Source: Pseudofrankia inefficax
GTDB lineage: Bacteria > Actinomycetota > Actinomycetes > Frankiales > Frankiaceae
Length of the DNA: 64,000 bases
Assembly (NCBI RefSeq): GCF_000166135.1
Contig: NC_014666.1
Location: forward strand, 6,820,001-6,884,000
Direction of reading: 5' to 3'
The notes beneath the pieces are model-generated. The model was given only the letters and a program-made list of their open reading frames with translations, did not search any database and was not told the DNA's origin. Of this stretch, positions 52,138 through 60,784 are shown one piece after another; positions within the stretch are counted from its first letter, which is position 1, and each line of letters starts with the position of its first letter. A program made the position numbers and the translations under genes.

Positions 52138-54335
52138 GGCAGCTCCGCGCGCAGCTCCGTCGGGCCGCCGGGCGGGCTGGTAAGGACGAGCCGTCCGCCG
52201 CAGCCCTCGACCCGGTCGGCGAGCCCCCGCAGCCCGCTGCCCGCGCCGGTCGCGGGCGGACCGGCGGTATCCGGGCCGATCACGGCGCCGCCGGCGCCAC
52301 CGTCGACGACGGCGACCGTCAGGCCCGACCCGTGGCAGGAGGCCGCGACCGTCACCCAGGCGCCGGACGCGTGCTTGGCGGCGTTGGCGAGGCCTTCAGC
52401 GACCACGAACCAGCCGGTCGCCTCGAGCGACGGGCCGTGCCGATGGTCGGGCAGCCCGAGCAGCCGGACACCGGCCGGTGCCCGGTCGACGAGCTCGCGC
52501 AGAGCTGGACCGAGGCCTTCGGAGGCCAGCGCCGCCGGCAGCAGCCCGGCCGCCAATGCCCGCAGGTCCTCAACCGCCGCGCGCAGCTCGTCGACCGCCA
52601 GATCAAGCAACGGGCCGGCCGTCGCGTCGAGCGCGTCGCCGTGGCGGCGCTGCTCGGCACGCAGCCGCACCGCCAGCGCGACGAGGCGCTGCTGGGCGCC
52701 GTCGTGCAGGTTGCGTTCGATCCGGCGGCGCTCGGCATCGGCGGCCGCCACGATCCGGCCTCGGGACGCCTGCACGGCGGCCAGCTGGACCCGCAGCTCA
52801 GCCTGAAGGCGGGCGTACTCCAGCGGCAGCGCGGCGGCCGCGAGCACAGCGTCGAGCAGTCCGCCCTCATGTGGGGGAAACCACCGGCTGACCAACACCC
52901 CCAGCTCACCCGCGGCCGGGCCACGACCCGCGCCGTCGCCGCCACGCCCGACCCGGCTGGTCAGCCGTCGCGCGGTACGCGTCGCCTCCCGCGCCGGGAC
53001 CTCGGCGGGGGCGCCGGTGGCGTCGACCAGACGGCCGTCGTCGAGCGTGAACAGCAGGACCAGCTCAGGGTCCCGCAGCGCGGCGGCAAGCACGTCGCGC
53101 AGCTCACCTGGCACGGCGGGCGTCGTCCCGAGCCGGTCGGCATAGGTGCGGACGCGGTCGACCGCGTCGAATCGGCGGCGGTCGAACCATCGGTCGATCC
53201 TGGTCTGAACCGTGCGTCTGGCCGGGCTGACCAGCGCCGCCGCGACGAGCGTCGCGCAGGCGACCGCGACGCTGCGGCCGTGCGCGAGGCCGGCGGTCAG
53301 CAGGCCAAGGCCGGCGGCGCAGCCGACATAGGTGGCGGCAGCCAGGATGGTCAGCGTGCCGTAGACGAGGGTTCGGTTGATCAACCGGTCGACGTTCCAC
53401 AGCTGGTATCGCTCGATCGCGAGGACCATCACGGCCACGGTCACCAGCGTGCCGGCCAGGTTGAGCCCGGCGCGGGGAGCGACGACGTCACCGGCCAGGT
53501 TGAGGACCACGCCGGCCGCGCCGCCGAAGAGCTGCCACTTCACCTGCTGGCGCACGACCGGCACGGCGTGGCGAAGCCGGCTGATCAGGCTCGCGAGCCC
53601 CAGCGACAGACCGGTCAGCACGGCGGCGACCACCACGGCGAAGGCGACGACGACGATGGCCGGCGCCACCCCGGGCGGGGTCGGCGCCTCTGGCAGGGTC
53701 CGTGGGCCGCGGTACGGCCAGCTCAGGGCAGCGACGATGACGACGGCGGCGAGCGCGACCGCGACGGGCAGCTGGGCAAGCCGCCAGCGCCGGCCCGGGG
53801 GCAGCCGGCCGGCCGGGAACCACAGCAGGAGCAACGGCGCGAGCGCCGGTGCCGGCAGCCTGGACCAGAGGGACAGCCAGGAGGCGACCGGACCACCGGG
53901 CCCCGTACCTGTACCGGTCAGATAGATGTGGTCAGCCCACACCGTGGACAGGGTGAAGACGGTCCTCGACGCCCCGGTGATCGAGAAGACCCACGCCAGC
54001 CGGTTGCTGGGCTCCCGGTGCGCGATCGTGGCGCCCAGCAGCGGCAACGCCACGGCCAGCACCGTCGAAAGACCCAGGTCGCCTCGGACGAACCGATCCC
54101 ACGTCAGCCCGTCGCGCACCGCCACGACGACGGCAAGAGCGGTGCCCGCGACCGATCCCGCCGCCAGCAGCCACAGGAACCACCGCTGCCAGGGCAAGCC
54201 GTTTCCCACGGGCGAGTCCACTCCCCGGGACAGCGACAACCGTGCCGGGGCCGTCATTTCCCGCGGGTCCGGGCGCGGGAGGCCGTCGACGACCAGCGGC
54301 GTCACGGCGACGCTTGCCGGTCCTTCATCACTCAC
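52128..54335 (-). CDS. Membrane sensor histidine kinase (HisKA_3 type)
   Basis: 735 residues. The first 350 include roughly ten hydrophobic segments (for instance WFLWLLAAGSVAGTALAVVV and VAPAIVVVAFAVVVAAVLTG), a long membrane input domain. A GAF-like region follows. The dimerisation box is RRRIERNLHDGAQQRLVAL with phospho-His544, and the ATPase N-box has Asn651 in EGLANAAKHA. It pairs with the overlapping NarL-type regulator. GTG 54335 was chosen, with a close G-run as a ribosome site. The membrane topology is like the actinobacterial kinases that sense envelope or lipid state. Confidence 0.92.
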   Translation of the reverse strand: MSDEGPASVAVTPLVVDGLPRPDPREMTAPARLSLSRGVDSPVGNGLPWQRWFLWLLAAGSVAGTALAVVVAVRDGLTWDRFVRGDLGLSTVLAVALPLLGATIAHREPSNRLAWVFSITGASRTVFTLSTVWADHIYLTGTGTGPGGPVASWLSLWSRLPAPALAPLLLLWFPAGRLPPGRRWRLAQLPVAVALAAVVIVAALSWPYRGPRTLPEAPTPPGVAPAIVVVAFAVVVAAVLTGLSLGLASLISRLRHAVPVVRQQVKWQLFGGAAGVVLNLAGDVVAPRAGLNLAGTLVTVAVMVLAIERYQLWNVDRLINRTLVYGTLTILAAATYVGCAAGLGLLTAGLAHGRSVAVACATLVAAALVSPARRTVQTRIDRWFDRRRFDAVDRVRTYADRLGTTPAVPGELRDVLAAALRDPELVLLFTLDDGRLVDATGAPAEVPAREATRTARRLTSRVGRGGDGAGRGPAAGELGVLVSRWFPPHEGGLLDAVLAAAALPLEYARLQAELRVQLAAVQASRGRIVAAADAERRRIERNLHDGAQQRLVALAVRLRAEQRRHGDALDATAGPLLDLAVDELRAAVEDLRALAAGLLPAALASEGLGPALRELVDRAPAGVRLLGLPDHRHGPSLEATGWFVVAEGLANAAKHASGAWVTVAASCHGSGLTVAVVDGGAGGAVIGPDTAGPPATGAGSGLRGLADRVEGCGGRLVLTSPPGGPTELRAELPCG

Positions 54336-54519
54336 ACCCCCATGGTCACCCAGACCGTCGCGAACGCGCCTCCGTGCGGGCACGGAGCGAATAGACCCGG
54401 GCGCTCACGGACGCGGGCGTGCCGGGTGACAGCGGACAGTTCACCTCGACACGCGGCACAACCGGGAAACGGCGGCCGCAGCCGGCGGCGCGCCGTCCGC
54501 GACAGCACTGGAGGTCCCC

Positions 54520-54771
54520 ATGTCCGCCATCCTTCCCCTGCTCGGTGGCCTGTTGCTCGGCCGGTTCGCCCACCTGCGTCTCGCGCTGGGCATCCAGGTG
54601 GCGTTCTACGCCGCCGCGGCCGCGGCACTCATCGCGACCGCGCCCAGCCACGGCGCCAGTTACACCGACGGCGTTCTGCTCAGCCTGGTGCTCGCCCCAC
54701 TGTCGGCGCTCACCTTCTTCATCGGCTGGCGCTGGCGCCGGCACGCCCAGCGCGGCGCCCAGCACGCCTGA
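54520..54771 (+). CDS. Small two-span membrane protein
   Basis: 83 residues with three hydrophobic stretches (ILPLLGGLLLGRFA, ALGIQVAFYAAAAAALIA, VLLSLVLAPLSALTFFIGW) and a basic end (RWRRHAQR). ATG 54520 has GGAGG five bases upstream, which supports it. No known family. It starts 184 bases from the divergent sensor kinase and precedes the dienelactone hydrolase gene by 106 bases. It could be a target or accessory of the two-component pair. Confidence 0.7.
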   Translation: MSAILPLLGGLLLGRFAHLRLALGIQVAFYAAAAAALIATAPSHGASYTDGVLLSLVLAPLSALTFFIGWRWRRHAQRGAQHA

Positions 54772-54877
54772 CCGGCTTCGCCCCGGTCCGTGGTTCCTCG
54801 CGCGGGCCGGGGCCGGCAGCCACGGCCCGCGTGCCGGATCTCGCTGGGGCCCCGGGGTTCTGGTTGACTCCCCAGCC

Positions 54878-55693
54878 ATGGCCGACGATGATCTCGCCGA
54901 TTTCGAGACGACGACCTTCACGCACGACGGCAAGGCCCGGACGGTGTACCGAGCCGGCACCGGCCCGGCCGTGATCGTGATCGCCGAGATGCCCGGGATC
55001 ACCCCGAAGGTGGCCGCGTTCGCCCGCAAGGTCGTCGGCGTCGGCTGCACGGCGGTGATGCCGCACCTTTTCGGCGTCCCTGGCAAGGACCCGCTCGACG
55101 GCGGCCGGCTGGGCGCTCTGCGGTACACGATGTCGTCGTTGGTTCCCGCCTGCGTCAGCCGGGAGTTCACGATCTGGGCGACGAACCGCACGTCACCGGT
55201 CGTCTCCTGGCTGCGCGGACTCGCCGCGGCCGAACACGCCCGCTGCGGGGGGCCTGGCGTCGGTGCCGTCGGCATGTGTTTCACCGGCGGGTTCGCGCTC
55301 GCGATGGCGACGCATCCCAGTCTGATAGCTCCCGTGCTGGCTGAGCCGTCACTGCCGTTTCCCCTCAGCAAGGCCCACAAGAAGACCATCGACTGTTCCA
55401 GTGGCGACCTGGAGGTGGTCAAGGGCCGGTGCGCCGCGGAGGGCCTGCAGGTGCTCGGCCTGCGCTTCAAGGGCGACAGCCTCTCGCCCGGTGCGCGCTT
55501 CCAGTCTCTTCGGGACCAGCTTGGCGGTGCCTTCGTCGCCGTCGAGCTCGACGACAGCAGCGCCAACCCCGCGGCCACCATGAAGCCCCATTCCGTCCTC
55601 ACGGAACACCTCATCGACGAGCCGGGCCAGCCGACCCGGGCCGCGCTGGACCAGGTCCTGGAGCTGTTCCGGTCCCGGCTCCTGCCGGCCTAG
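54878..55693 (+). CDS. Dienelactone hydrolase-family protein
   Basis: 271 residues, alpha/beta hydrolase fold of the DLH family. The nucleophile elbow is GAVGMCFTGG (Cys134) and the family glutamate lies in IVIAEMPG (Glu37). A histidine in PHSVLTEHLID is the probable third residue. True dienelactone hydrolases act on ring-cleavage lactones; this longer member may have another ester or lactone substrate. The start ATG 54878 is preceded by no strong ribosome site. Hairpin repeat copy 6 lies 76 bases after the stop. Confidence 0.87.
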   Translation: MADDDLADFETTTFTHDGKARTVYRAGTGPAVIVIAEMPGITPKVAAFARKVVGVGCTAVMPHLFGVPGKDPLDGGRLGALRYTMSSLVPACVSREFTIWATNRTSPVVSWLRGLAAAEHARCGGPGVGAVGMCFTGGFALAMATHPSLIAPVLAEPSLPFPLSKAHKKTIDCSSGDLEVVKGRCAAEGLQVLGLRFKGDSLSPGARFQSLRDQLGGAFVAVELDDSSANPAATMKPHSVLTEHLIDEPGQPTRAALDQVLELFRSRLLPA

Positions 55694-55769
55694 GTCCGCC
55701 GGCCGCCAAGGACGTCGGCCCTCCCCCCACCCCCGACCACCGCGCCGGCCGGGCCGACGGTCGCGCCCA

Positions 55770-55844
55770 AGATCGCTGGTTGCGCCCACCGGTGGTCGTC
55801 CAGGTACTCAGATCACAGCCACGGCAGGGCCAAGACCGCGATCA
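55770..55844. repeat. 75-bp intergenic hairpin repeat, copy 6 (degenerate)
   Basis: The same 75-base length and the same blocks as the other copies, with more mismatches: left arm AGATCGCTGGTT, right arm ending GACCGCGATCA. TGGTCGT and ACAGCCA remain recognisable. It appears to be an old copy. It lies between the dienelactone hydrolase stop and the transglutaminase gene; the following 237 bases show no supported gene. Confidence 0.7.
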
Positions 55845-56081
55845 CCGACGATGCGCGACTCAGCGGCCGACGGCGGGCGGCCGACGGGCGGGGGGGCGGG
55901 GAGATCGACGGGCCGAGACGGCCCGATATCTGGCAGGATGGTCGTCGGGCTGGGAATGCGCGAGCGCCGATACGAAGTCGGCGTCGTTGCCGGTCAGAGC
56001 ATCCGGCGGCCAGGGCGGTCGGGGTTGGGCGGCCGTCATGAGCCAGGCGATCCGGCGGAATGCCGCCGCGACATCGTCGAG

Positions 56082-56969
56082 ATGACCGGCCCGCAGCCCG
56101 CCGAGCAGTGGGCCCGGATTCCCGCCGCCTCCGCCGACGCCGGCCGGGTGGTCACCTGCGATCTCACCTTCGGCGTCGATAAGCCGGCGGACATCGCCTT
56201 CCAGCTCGCGGTGGCCCGGTCCGGGCGGATACACGCCGAACGGCTCGATGTGGCGACGAATGGAACTCCCCTCGCCAGACCGGTCGAACTGTCCGGACCG
56301 CACGGTGGGCGTCTACACCTGTTGCGCGCGCCCCGCGGAATTCTCACGGTGTCCTACCGGGCGGAGCTCGTGCATCCGGAGACCGAGCAGCCCGAGGGCC
56401 GCGCCGTCCCCGCGGGCGACCTGCTCACGATGGAGCAGCTGATCTTCCTGCGGCCGAGCCGGTACTGCCCGTCCGATCACGTCGTGGGCCTCGCGGTCGC
56501 CGAGTTCGGCGCCCTGCCGCCGGGGCGCCCCCGGGTCGAGGCGGTCGTCGACTGGATCTATCACCGGGTCGCCTACGTCGTGGGTTCCAGCGCGGTGCAC
56601 GACTCCGCCGAGGACACGCTGCTCACCGGGCAGGGCGTGTGCCGTGACTTCGCCCATCTGGGCATCACGCTGTGCCGAGCGCTGGAGGTGCCAGCCCGGT
56701 TCGCCGCCGTCTACGCGCCGGGGCTGGACCCGATGGACTTCCATGCCGTCTTCGAGGCCTGGATCGACGGCGGATGGCGGACCTACGACGCGACCCGCAA
56801 GGTCCCCCGGTCCAGCCTGGTCCGGATCGCCACCGGCCGCGACGCCGCCGACGCCGCCTTCGCCGACGTGTTGCGCGGCATCGCCACTCTTCATTCTCTC
56901 GAGGTCACCGCGACCGTTACCGGTAACCTTCCCGTCGACGACCCTACGGCGGACGTTCACCTCTACTGA
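56082..56969 (+). CDS. Transglutaminase-like cysteine protease
   Basis: 295 residues. An N-terminal beta domain (TCDLTFGVDKPADIAFQLAV) precedes the transglutaminase core, whose catalytic triad is visible: Cys187 in GQGVCRDFAHL, His221 in DFHAVFEAW and Asp236 in YDATRK. Bacterial members act as proteases or amidases on unknown peptides. I chose ATG 56082 because the N-terminal domain starts soon after; the frame is open to 55851 and the ribosome site is weak, so the start is uncertain. Confidence 0.87.
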   Translation: MTGPQPAEQWARIPAASADAGRVVTCDLTFGVDKPADIAFQLAVARSGRIHAERLDVATNGTPLARPVELSGPHGGRLHLLRAPRGILTVSYRAELVHPETEQPEGRAVPAGDLLTMEQLIFLRPSRYCPSDHVVGLAVAEFGALPPGRPRVEAVVDWIYHRVAYVVGSSAVHDSAEDTLLTGQGVCRDFAHLGITLCRALEVPARFAAVYAPGLDPMDFHAVFEAWIDGGWRTYDATRKVPRSSLVRIATGRDAADAAFADVLRGIATLHSLEVTATVTGNLPVDDPTADVHLY

Positions 56970-57180
56970 GTTCGCGCATAACCGGGACTCGCCGACACTT
57001 GTCCGGCAATACCGGAAAGTCGGCCGGCGCCATGGCGCGGTGCGCGTCGACGCGGCGACGACGGGACGACGGACCCGACGGCAGCCGCGCGGTTTTGTCG
57101 GAGGTCCCGGTTAGCGTTCCCGACCGGGGCGCGCGGCGTCCTTCGCGGGACTCATCAGCAGGACCTATCAGGAGGTCGGC

Positions 57181-57951
57181 ATGGCCGAGTTCACCTCTTA
57201 CGAGCCGGGCACACCAAGCTGGGTCGATGTGGCCAGCTCGGACCTGGCGTCGTCCAAGGCCTTTTACGGCGCGCTCTTCGGCTGGGAGGCGCAGGACCTG
57301 CCCGACCCGGCCGCCGGCGGGTACGGCTTCTTCCTGCTGCGCGGCAAGCTGGTCGCCGGCTACGGGCCGACGATGGCGCCAGGCCAGCCGTCCGCGTGGG
57401 CGACCTACATCCAGGTCGACGACGCGGACAAGACGGCCGAGGCGGTGCGGGGCGCTGGCGGCTCGGTGCTCGCCCCGCCGATGGACATCCCCGGCGACGC
57501 CGGCCGGATGGCCGTGTGCACCGACCGCGAGGGGGCGTTCTTCTCGGTGTTCCAGCCCAACCAGCACAAGGGCGCGCAACTGGCCAACGAGCCGGGCGCC
57601 TTCTGCTGGAACGAGCTGGACAGCCGGGACCTCGACGCCGCCAAGGCCTTCTACCCCGCGGTCTTCGGCTGGACGGTCGAGGGTGGCGCCGACGGCGGCT
57701 GGGAGTACTACGAGTGGAAGCGCGGGGGCACCGCGACCATCGGCGGGCTGATGCCGATGCCGCCCGGCGCTCCGGCCGCGGTTCCGCCGCACTGGGTGAC
57801 GTACTTCGCGGTCGCCGACACCGACGCGGCCATCGCGCAGGCCAACGGGCTGGGGGCGACCACCCTCGCCGGGCCGATGGACAGCCCGGCCGGCCGGTTC
57901 GCGGTCCTGGCCGGTCCCCAGGGCGAGGTGTTCGCGGTCATCAAGCTCTGA
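57181..57951 (+). CDS. Two-domain glyoxalase/VOC-superfamily protein
   Basis: 256 residues made of two related VOC halves. Each opens with the same pattern: PSWVDVASSDLASSKAFYGALFGW at about 12 and CWNELDSRDLDAAKAFYPAVFGW at about 141. Each half ends with a conserved aromatic/Glu strand (GAFFSVFQP and GEVFAVIKL). This is the layout of the mycobacterial CFP30B-like proteins. Metal ligands typical of glyoxalase I are not all present, so its function is unknown. ATG 57181 follows AGGAGG. A strong hairpin lies after the stop. Confidence 0.88.
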   Translation: MAEFTSYEPGTPSWVDVASSDLASSKAFYGALFGWEAQDLPDPAAGGYGFFLLRGKLVAGYGPTMAPGQPSAWATYIQVDDADKTAEAVRGAGGSVLAPPMDIPGDAGRMAVCTDREGAFFSVFQPNQHKGAQLANEPGAFCWNELDSRDLDAAKAFYPAVFGWTVEGGADGGWEYYEWKRGGTATIGGLMPMPPGAPAAVPPHWVTYFAVADTDAAIAQANGLGATTLAGPMDSPAGRFAVLAGPQGEVFAVIKL

Positions 57952-57965
57952 GACCGGCGAGCGCT

Positions 57966-57999
57966 GGCCGGCGGCCACGGAGATCCGTGGCCGCCGGCC
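57966..57999. terminator. Hairpin terminator between convergent genes
   Basis: GGCCGGCGGCCACGG (57966-57980) and its exact complement (57985-57999) are separated by AGAT. The perfect 15-bp stem sits between the VOC gene stop and the convergent lipoprotein gene stop, the position of a bidirectional terminator. No U-run follows, as is common in actinobacteria. Confidence 0.8.
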
Positions 58000-58016
58000 G
58001 TCGAGGAGTCAGGCGC

Positions 58017-58463
58017 CTAGGAGAACTGCACGTTGCGGATGACGCAGCGCAGCGTGTCGTCGTTACCGGACGCGCCGATAGTCGTCCAGTCGGCGGTGTG
58101 ACCGGCACCGACACCCGGCACCTTCACAACCTTCGTGTCCACGACCGTGTTGCCCTTGTCGAGCACGAAGTCGACCACGATCGAATAGGTCCGCTCGTTC
58201 TTCGAGCGGTTGTTCACGACGCCGGCGAACTTCCACTCGCCCTTGTCATCGCGGTCACAGTCACCGGGCACGGCGTCGGAACGAGCGCCCTTAGTCGGGT
58301 CATAGGCCGGAATATTGACCTGCTTCGCGTTCGGCGCCGCGACGGGATCCCGCGGTTTGTCCGATGAACCCGACGACGAACACGCGGTCGCGGTTCCCCC
58401 GGCCAGCACGGCGGCGGTCACCAACGGCACGATCCACCGTCGCGGCGCCGGTGTAACCCTCAT
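58017..58463 (-). CDS. Small secreted lipoprotein
   Basis: 148 residues. Signal peptide with arginines, hydrophobic run VPLVTAAVLAGG and lipobox ATAC (Cys28). The mature part has GEWKFAGVVNNRSKNERTYSIVVDF, a beta-sandwich pattern like the FxLYD domains of actinobacterial lipoproteins, and two cysteines (DCDRD, LRCVI) that may form a disulphide. Function unknown. ATG 58463. It is convergent with the VOC gene. Confidence 0.78.
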   Translation of the reverse strand: MRVTPAPRRWIVPLVTAAVLAGGTATACSSSGSSDKPRDPVAAPNAKQVNIPAYDPTKGARSDAVPGDCDRDDKGEWKFAGVVNNRSKNERTYSIVVDFVLDKGNTVVDTKVVKVPGVGAGHTADWTTIGASGNDDTLRCVIRNVQFS

Positions 58464-58878
58464 GCCTTGCTCCTTCCCTCGTCATCATCCGGTGATCTCG
58501 CACGATCACGCCCGGCATCGCCGCACCCCCCTTCGGCCCGGAGGAGAATTGCCCTCCCGGTGTCTGTCGCGATGTAAGGGTAGTTCACCGCCCGACAGCC
58601 ACCGTTGAATGACAGCGACGCCACGGCCCGTTCCCGCGAAATCGTCGAAATGTCGGCCCGGCAAGTCCGATTCGCCAGGACGGCCGATTGACGGAATCGC
58701 ACTCATAGGCCGATGGCGCGAGTTCCAGGGCCAAGACCGGCTTTGTCCGATGTGGCCCGGCCGGGAGCGGGAAAAGGCGCCGCCGCCCGGGCCCGTGAGG
58801 ACCGGGGCGGCAGCGCCCAGCTCGTTGTGCCCGGTCCGTCCAGCCGGCGACCGGCACCGGCTGGACGGACCGCCCCCG
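58464..58878. other. 415-bp region without a gene, with a terminator hairpin
   Basis: It holds the upstream region of the small lipoprotein gene and no supported gene. At its far end GGTCCGTCCAGCCGG (58833-58847) and its exact complement (58857-58871) form a 15-bp stem with a 9-base loop. This lies 8 bases beyond the stop of the choice-of-anchor A remnant, so it is probably that gene's terminator. Confidence 0.6.
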
Positions 58879-59279
58879 TCAGGCGGTCACGGAGACCGGC
58901 CGCCCCCCGAGCGGGCTGGTGCCGGCCGGTGGCACCGCGACCCCGCCGCCGCCGACGGCGACCGGGCCCTCGGTCTCGTTCGTGAACAGCGAGGCGTTGT
59001 TCTGGTTGAGGACGAGGAACCCGTGGCTCGGGTCGGCGGTCGGATTCCCCGGCGACACGGGGAGGACCGGGTTGAGGCCCGTCACCTGGGCCTGGGCAAC
59101 ACCGACCGTCGGCAAAACAGCGCCGCCAGCAGCGCTATCAGCGTCACCACTGCCCGGCGGGTGGTATGGACCGCGGCCACCCACAGTCCACGGCCGAGCA
59201 GACCGCGGCGACGGGCTCGACCCGCGGCGCGGTGCGCGCGCGTGGAGACGCCTGGACCACACGGTGGAACGCGACACAT
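58879..59279 (-). pseudogene. Frameshifted, truncated choice-of-anchor A family surface protein
   Basis: ATG 59279, with GAGGAG just upstream, opens a frame with a long basic lead and a signal-type segment [14 protein letters not shown]. Near 59115 the frame must shift to continue as [21 protein letters not shown], then [27 protein letters not shown], the start of a choice-of-anchor A domain. A TTTT run (about 59112-59117) is the likely shift point; removing two bases restores a normal signal peptide with a VAQA cleavage site. The second frame ends at 58879 after only the first strand of the domain, with about 200 residues missing. It is therefore a decayed secreted protein. Its terminator remains. 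Confidence 0.65.
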
Positions 59280-59716
59280 TGGCTCCTCGACCCGCGGCGA
59301 CGCCGCCGAGCCGACCCACGTCCCGCGGCAATCCAGGGCATGGGTCGGGACCGTCACCTGCTCAGGGGGTGCTGGAGGACCACCTCGGCGCTGTCCCGGC
59401 CCTGGTCCTCTACTCGCAGGTCAACAGTCACACAGAGTAATTCCAGAAGATCCGAAGTCCGAGGCGCGTGTCGCAAACACGCAGGTAAGAGTCCCGCAAG
59501 TGGCCCGACCTGGACACTTAGATCACACAGAGCAACAGGCGGCTGTCAACGACCCGCGAGCCCGGCCGGCCGGGCCGACGTCGCGGCAGCGGGCGGCGGG
59601 CAGGCGGGAACCGGCACGCGGGCACCGTGACCACCCGGCAGGTGTTATCCGCCTTCACGTTGGGCAGGGATTGATCAATCGGTGATCGATCGTCCCAGCA
59701 GTGACGGGGTTCAGAA
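59280..59716. other. 437-bp region without a supported gene
   Basis: It lies between the decayed surface-protein gene and the holin-like gene. Short repeats such as TCACACAGAG at about 59430 and 59525 are present. Near 59670-59690 GATCAATCGGTGATCGATC forms an imperfect inverted repeat and may be part of the holin-gene promoter. Open frames here have no family signature; part may be gene debris. Confidence 0.45.
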
Positions 59717-60136
59717 ATGGCCAGCGAAGCTACGTCCACGCCCAAGGCGACAGCTGACGCCTCGGTTGGGCGCCTTGTCGGGCGCCTGTCCGGACAGGTA
59801 AGCCACCTCGTTCACGGGGAGATCGCGCTCGCCGAGACGGAGTTGAAGCGCAAGGGCGCCAAGGCCGTCGCCGGCGGAGGACTGTTCGGCGGCGCCGCCG
59901 TGGTGGGCGTCTTCGGAGTCGGCACCCTGGTGGCGTGCGCCGTGCTCGGCCTGGCGACGGTGCTGGCCGCCTGGCTCGCCGCCCTGATCGTCGCCGCAGC
60001 GCTCCTGCTCACCGCGGGCGTCCTGGCCCTGGCCGGCAAGAAGGACCTCCAGGCGGCGACTCCCCCGCTGCCCACCGATGCGATCACCAGCGTGAAGCAG
60101 GACATCCACACCGTTGCGGAGGCAACCCGGCGATGA
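59717..60136 (+). CDS. Phage-holin-like membrane protein (holin-X/DUF1469)
   Basis: 139 residues: an N-terminal amphipathic helix (SVGRLVGRLSGQVSHLVHGEIALAETELKRKG) followed by two membrane segments (GGAAVVGVFGVGTLVACAVLG and WLAALIVAAALLLTAGVLA). This is the actinobacterial putative holin-X family, usually chromosomal and paired with a DUF3618 gene, as here. A phage role is not implied. ATG 59717. Its stop overlaps the next start (ATGA). Confidence 0.87.
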   Translation: MASEATSTPKATADASVGRLVGRLSGQVSHLVHGEIALAETELKRKGAKAVAGGGLFGGAAVVGVFGVGTLVACAVLGLATVLAAWLAALIVAAALLLTAGVLALAGKKDLQAATPPLPTDAITSVKQDIHTVAEATRR

Positions 60137-60720
60137 CGAACACGAACGCGACCACCCCGTCCGACACCTCCACCCCCGACCCCGACGAGCTGCGCGCGGA
60201 CATCGACCAGACCCGCGCCGACCTCGCGGAGACCATCGACGCCCTCGCCGCGAAGGTCGACGTCCCGAGCCAGGTCAAGGCGAAGGCCGTCCAGGCCGGG
60301 CACGTGGTCAGCGAGACCGCCAGCAAGGCCGGGCACCGCGCCGCCGAACTGGCGGGCCCGGCCCTGACCAAGGCGACCGAGCTGACCGGCCCTGCGCTCG
60401 CGAAGGCGACCGAGGCCACCGCGCCGGCGCGGGCGAAGGCCGTCGCCGTCGCCGGTTCGGCGAAGGACAAGGCGGTCGCGGCCGCGCAGCCAGGCCTGAC
60501 CAAGGCCACCGAGGCGACCGCGCCCGCGCGGGCGAAGGCCGCTGAGATGACGGGCCGGGTGAACGACGCCACCAACGGTGGCGTCGACACCGTGACCGAG
60601 ACCGTGACCGGCGCCGCGACCACGGTCGCGGGCGCGGCCCGCCGCCGGCCGGTGCTGGTCCCCGCCGCCGTCGGCGCGCTCGTTCTCGCCGTGGTCGCCA
60701 AGCGGCGGAAGAAGAAGTAG
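60133..60720 (+). CDS. DUF3618 protein with Ala/Lys helical repeats
   Basis: 195 residues. The N-terminal DPDELRADIDQTRADLAETIDAL is the DUF3618 signature. A long Ala/Thr/Lys helical stretch follows with loose repeats (LTKATELTGPALAKATEATAPARAKA and again LTKATEATAPARAKA), resembling LEA/apolipoprotein-like amphipathic helices. A C-terminal membrane segment (VLVPAAVGALVLAVVA) ends in KRRKKK. It is coupled by ATGA to the holin-like gene. Both probably act together at the membrane, perhaps under stress. Confidence 0.87.
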   Translation: MTNTNATTPSDTSTPDPDELRADIDQTRADLAETIDALAAKVDVPSQVKAKAVQAGHVVSETASKAGHRAAELAGPALTKATELTGPALAKATEATAPARAKAVAVAGSAKDKAVAAAQPGLTKATEATAPARAKAAEMTGRVNDATNGGVDTVTETVTGAATTVAGAARRRPVLVPAAVGALVLAVVAKRRKKK

Positions 60721-60784
60721 GCAACGCCGCGGGTGTCCGCCGGTCGGCGTGCTGACCGGCAGACACCACGAAGAAGGGGACTCG

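Noticed and set aside
5364-55844. The 75-bp repeats as a CRISPR array or as mobile-element ends
   Set aside because: They are widely dispersed, palindromic over their whole length, have no spacers and enclose no transposase; no clear target duplications flank them.
59280-59716. Open frames between the surface-protein remnant and the holin-like gene
   Set aside because: They change frame, lack starts with ribosome sites and show no recognisable domain.
59717-60720. The holin-like gene as evidence of a prophage
   Set aside because: This holin-X type is commonly chromosomal next to DUF3618, and no phage structural, integrase or lysis genes are nearby.
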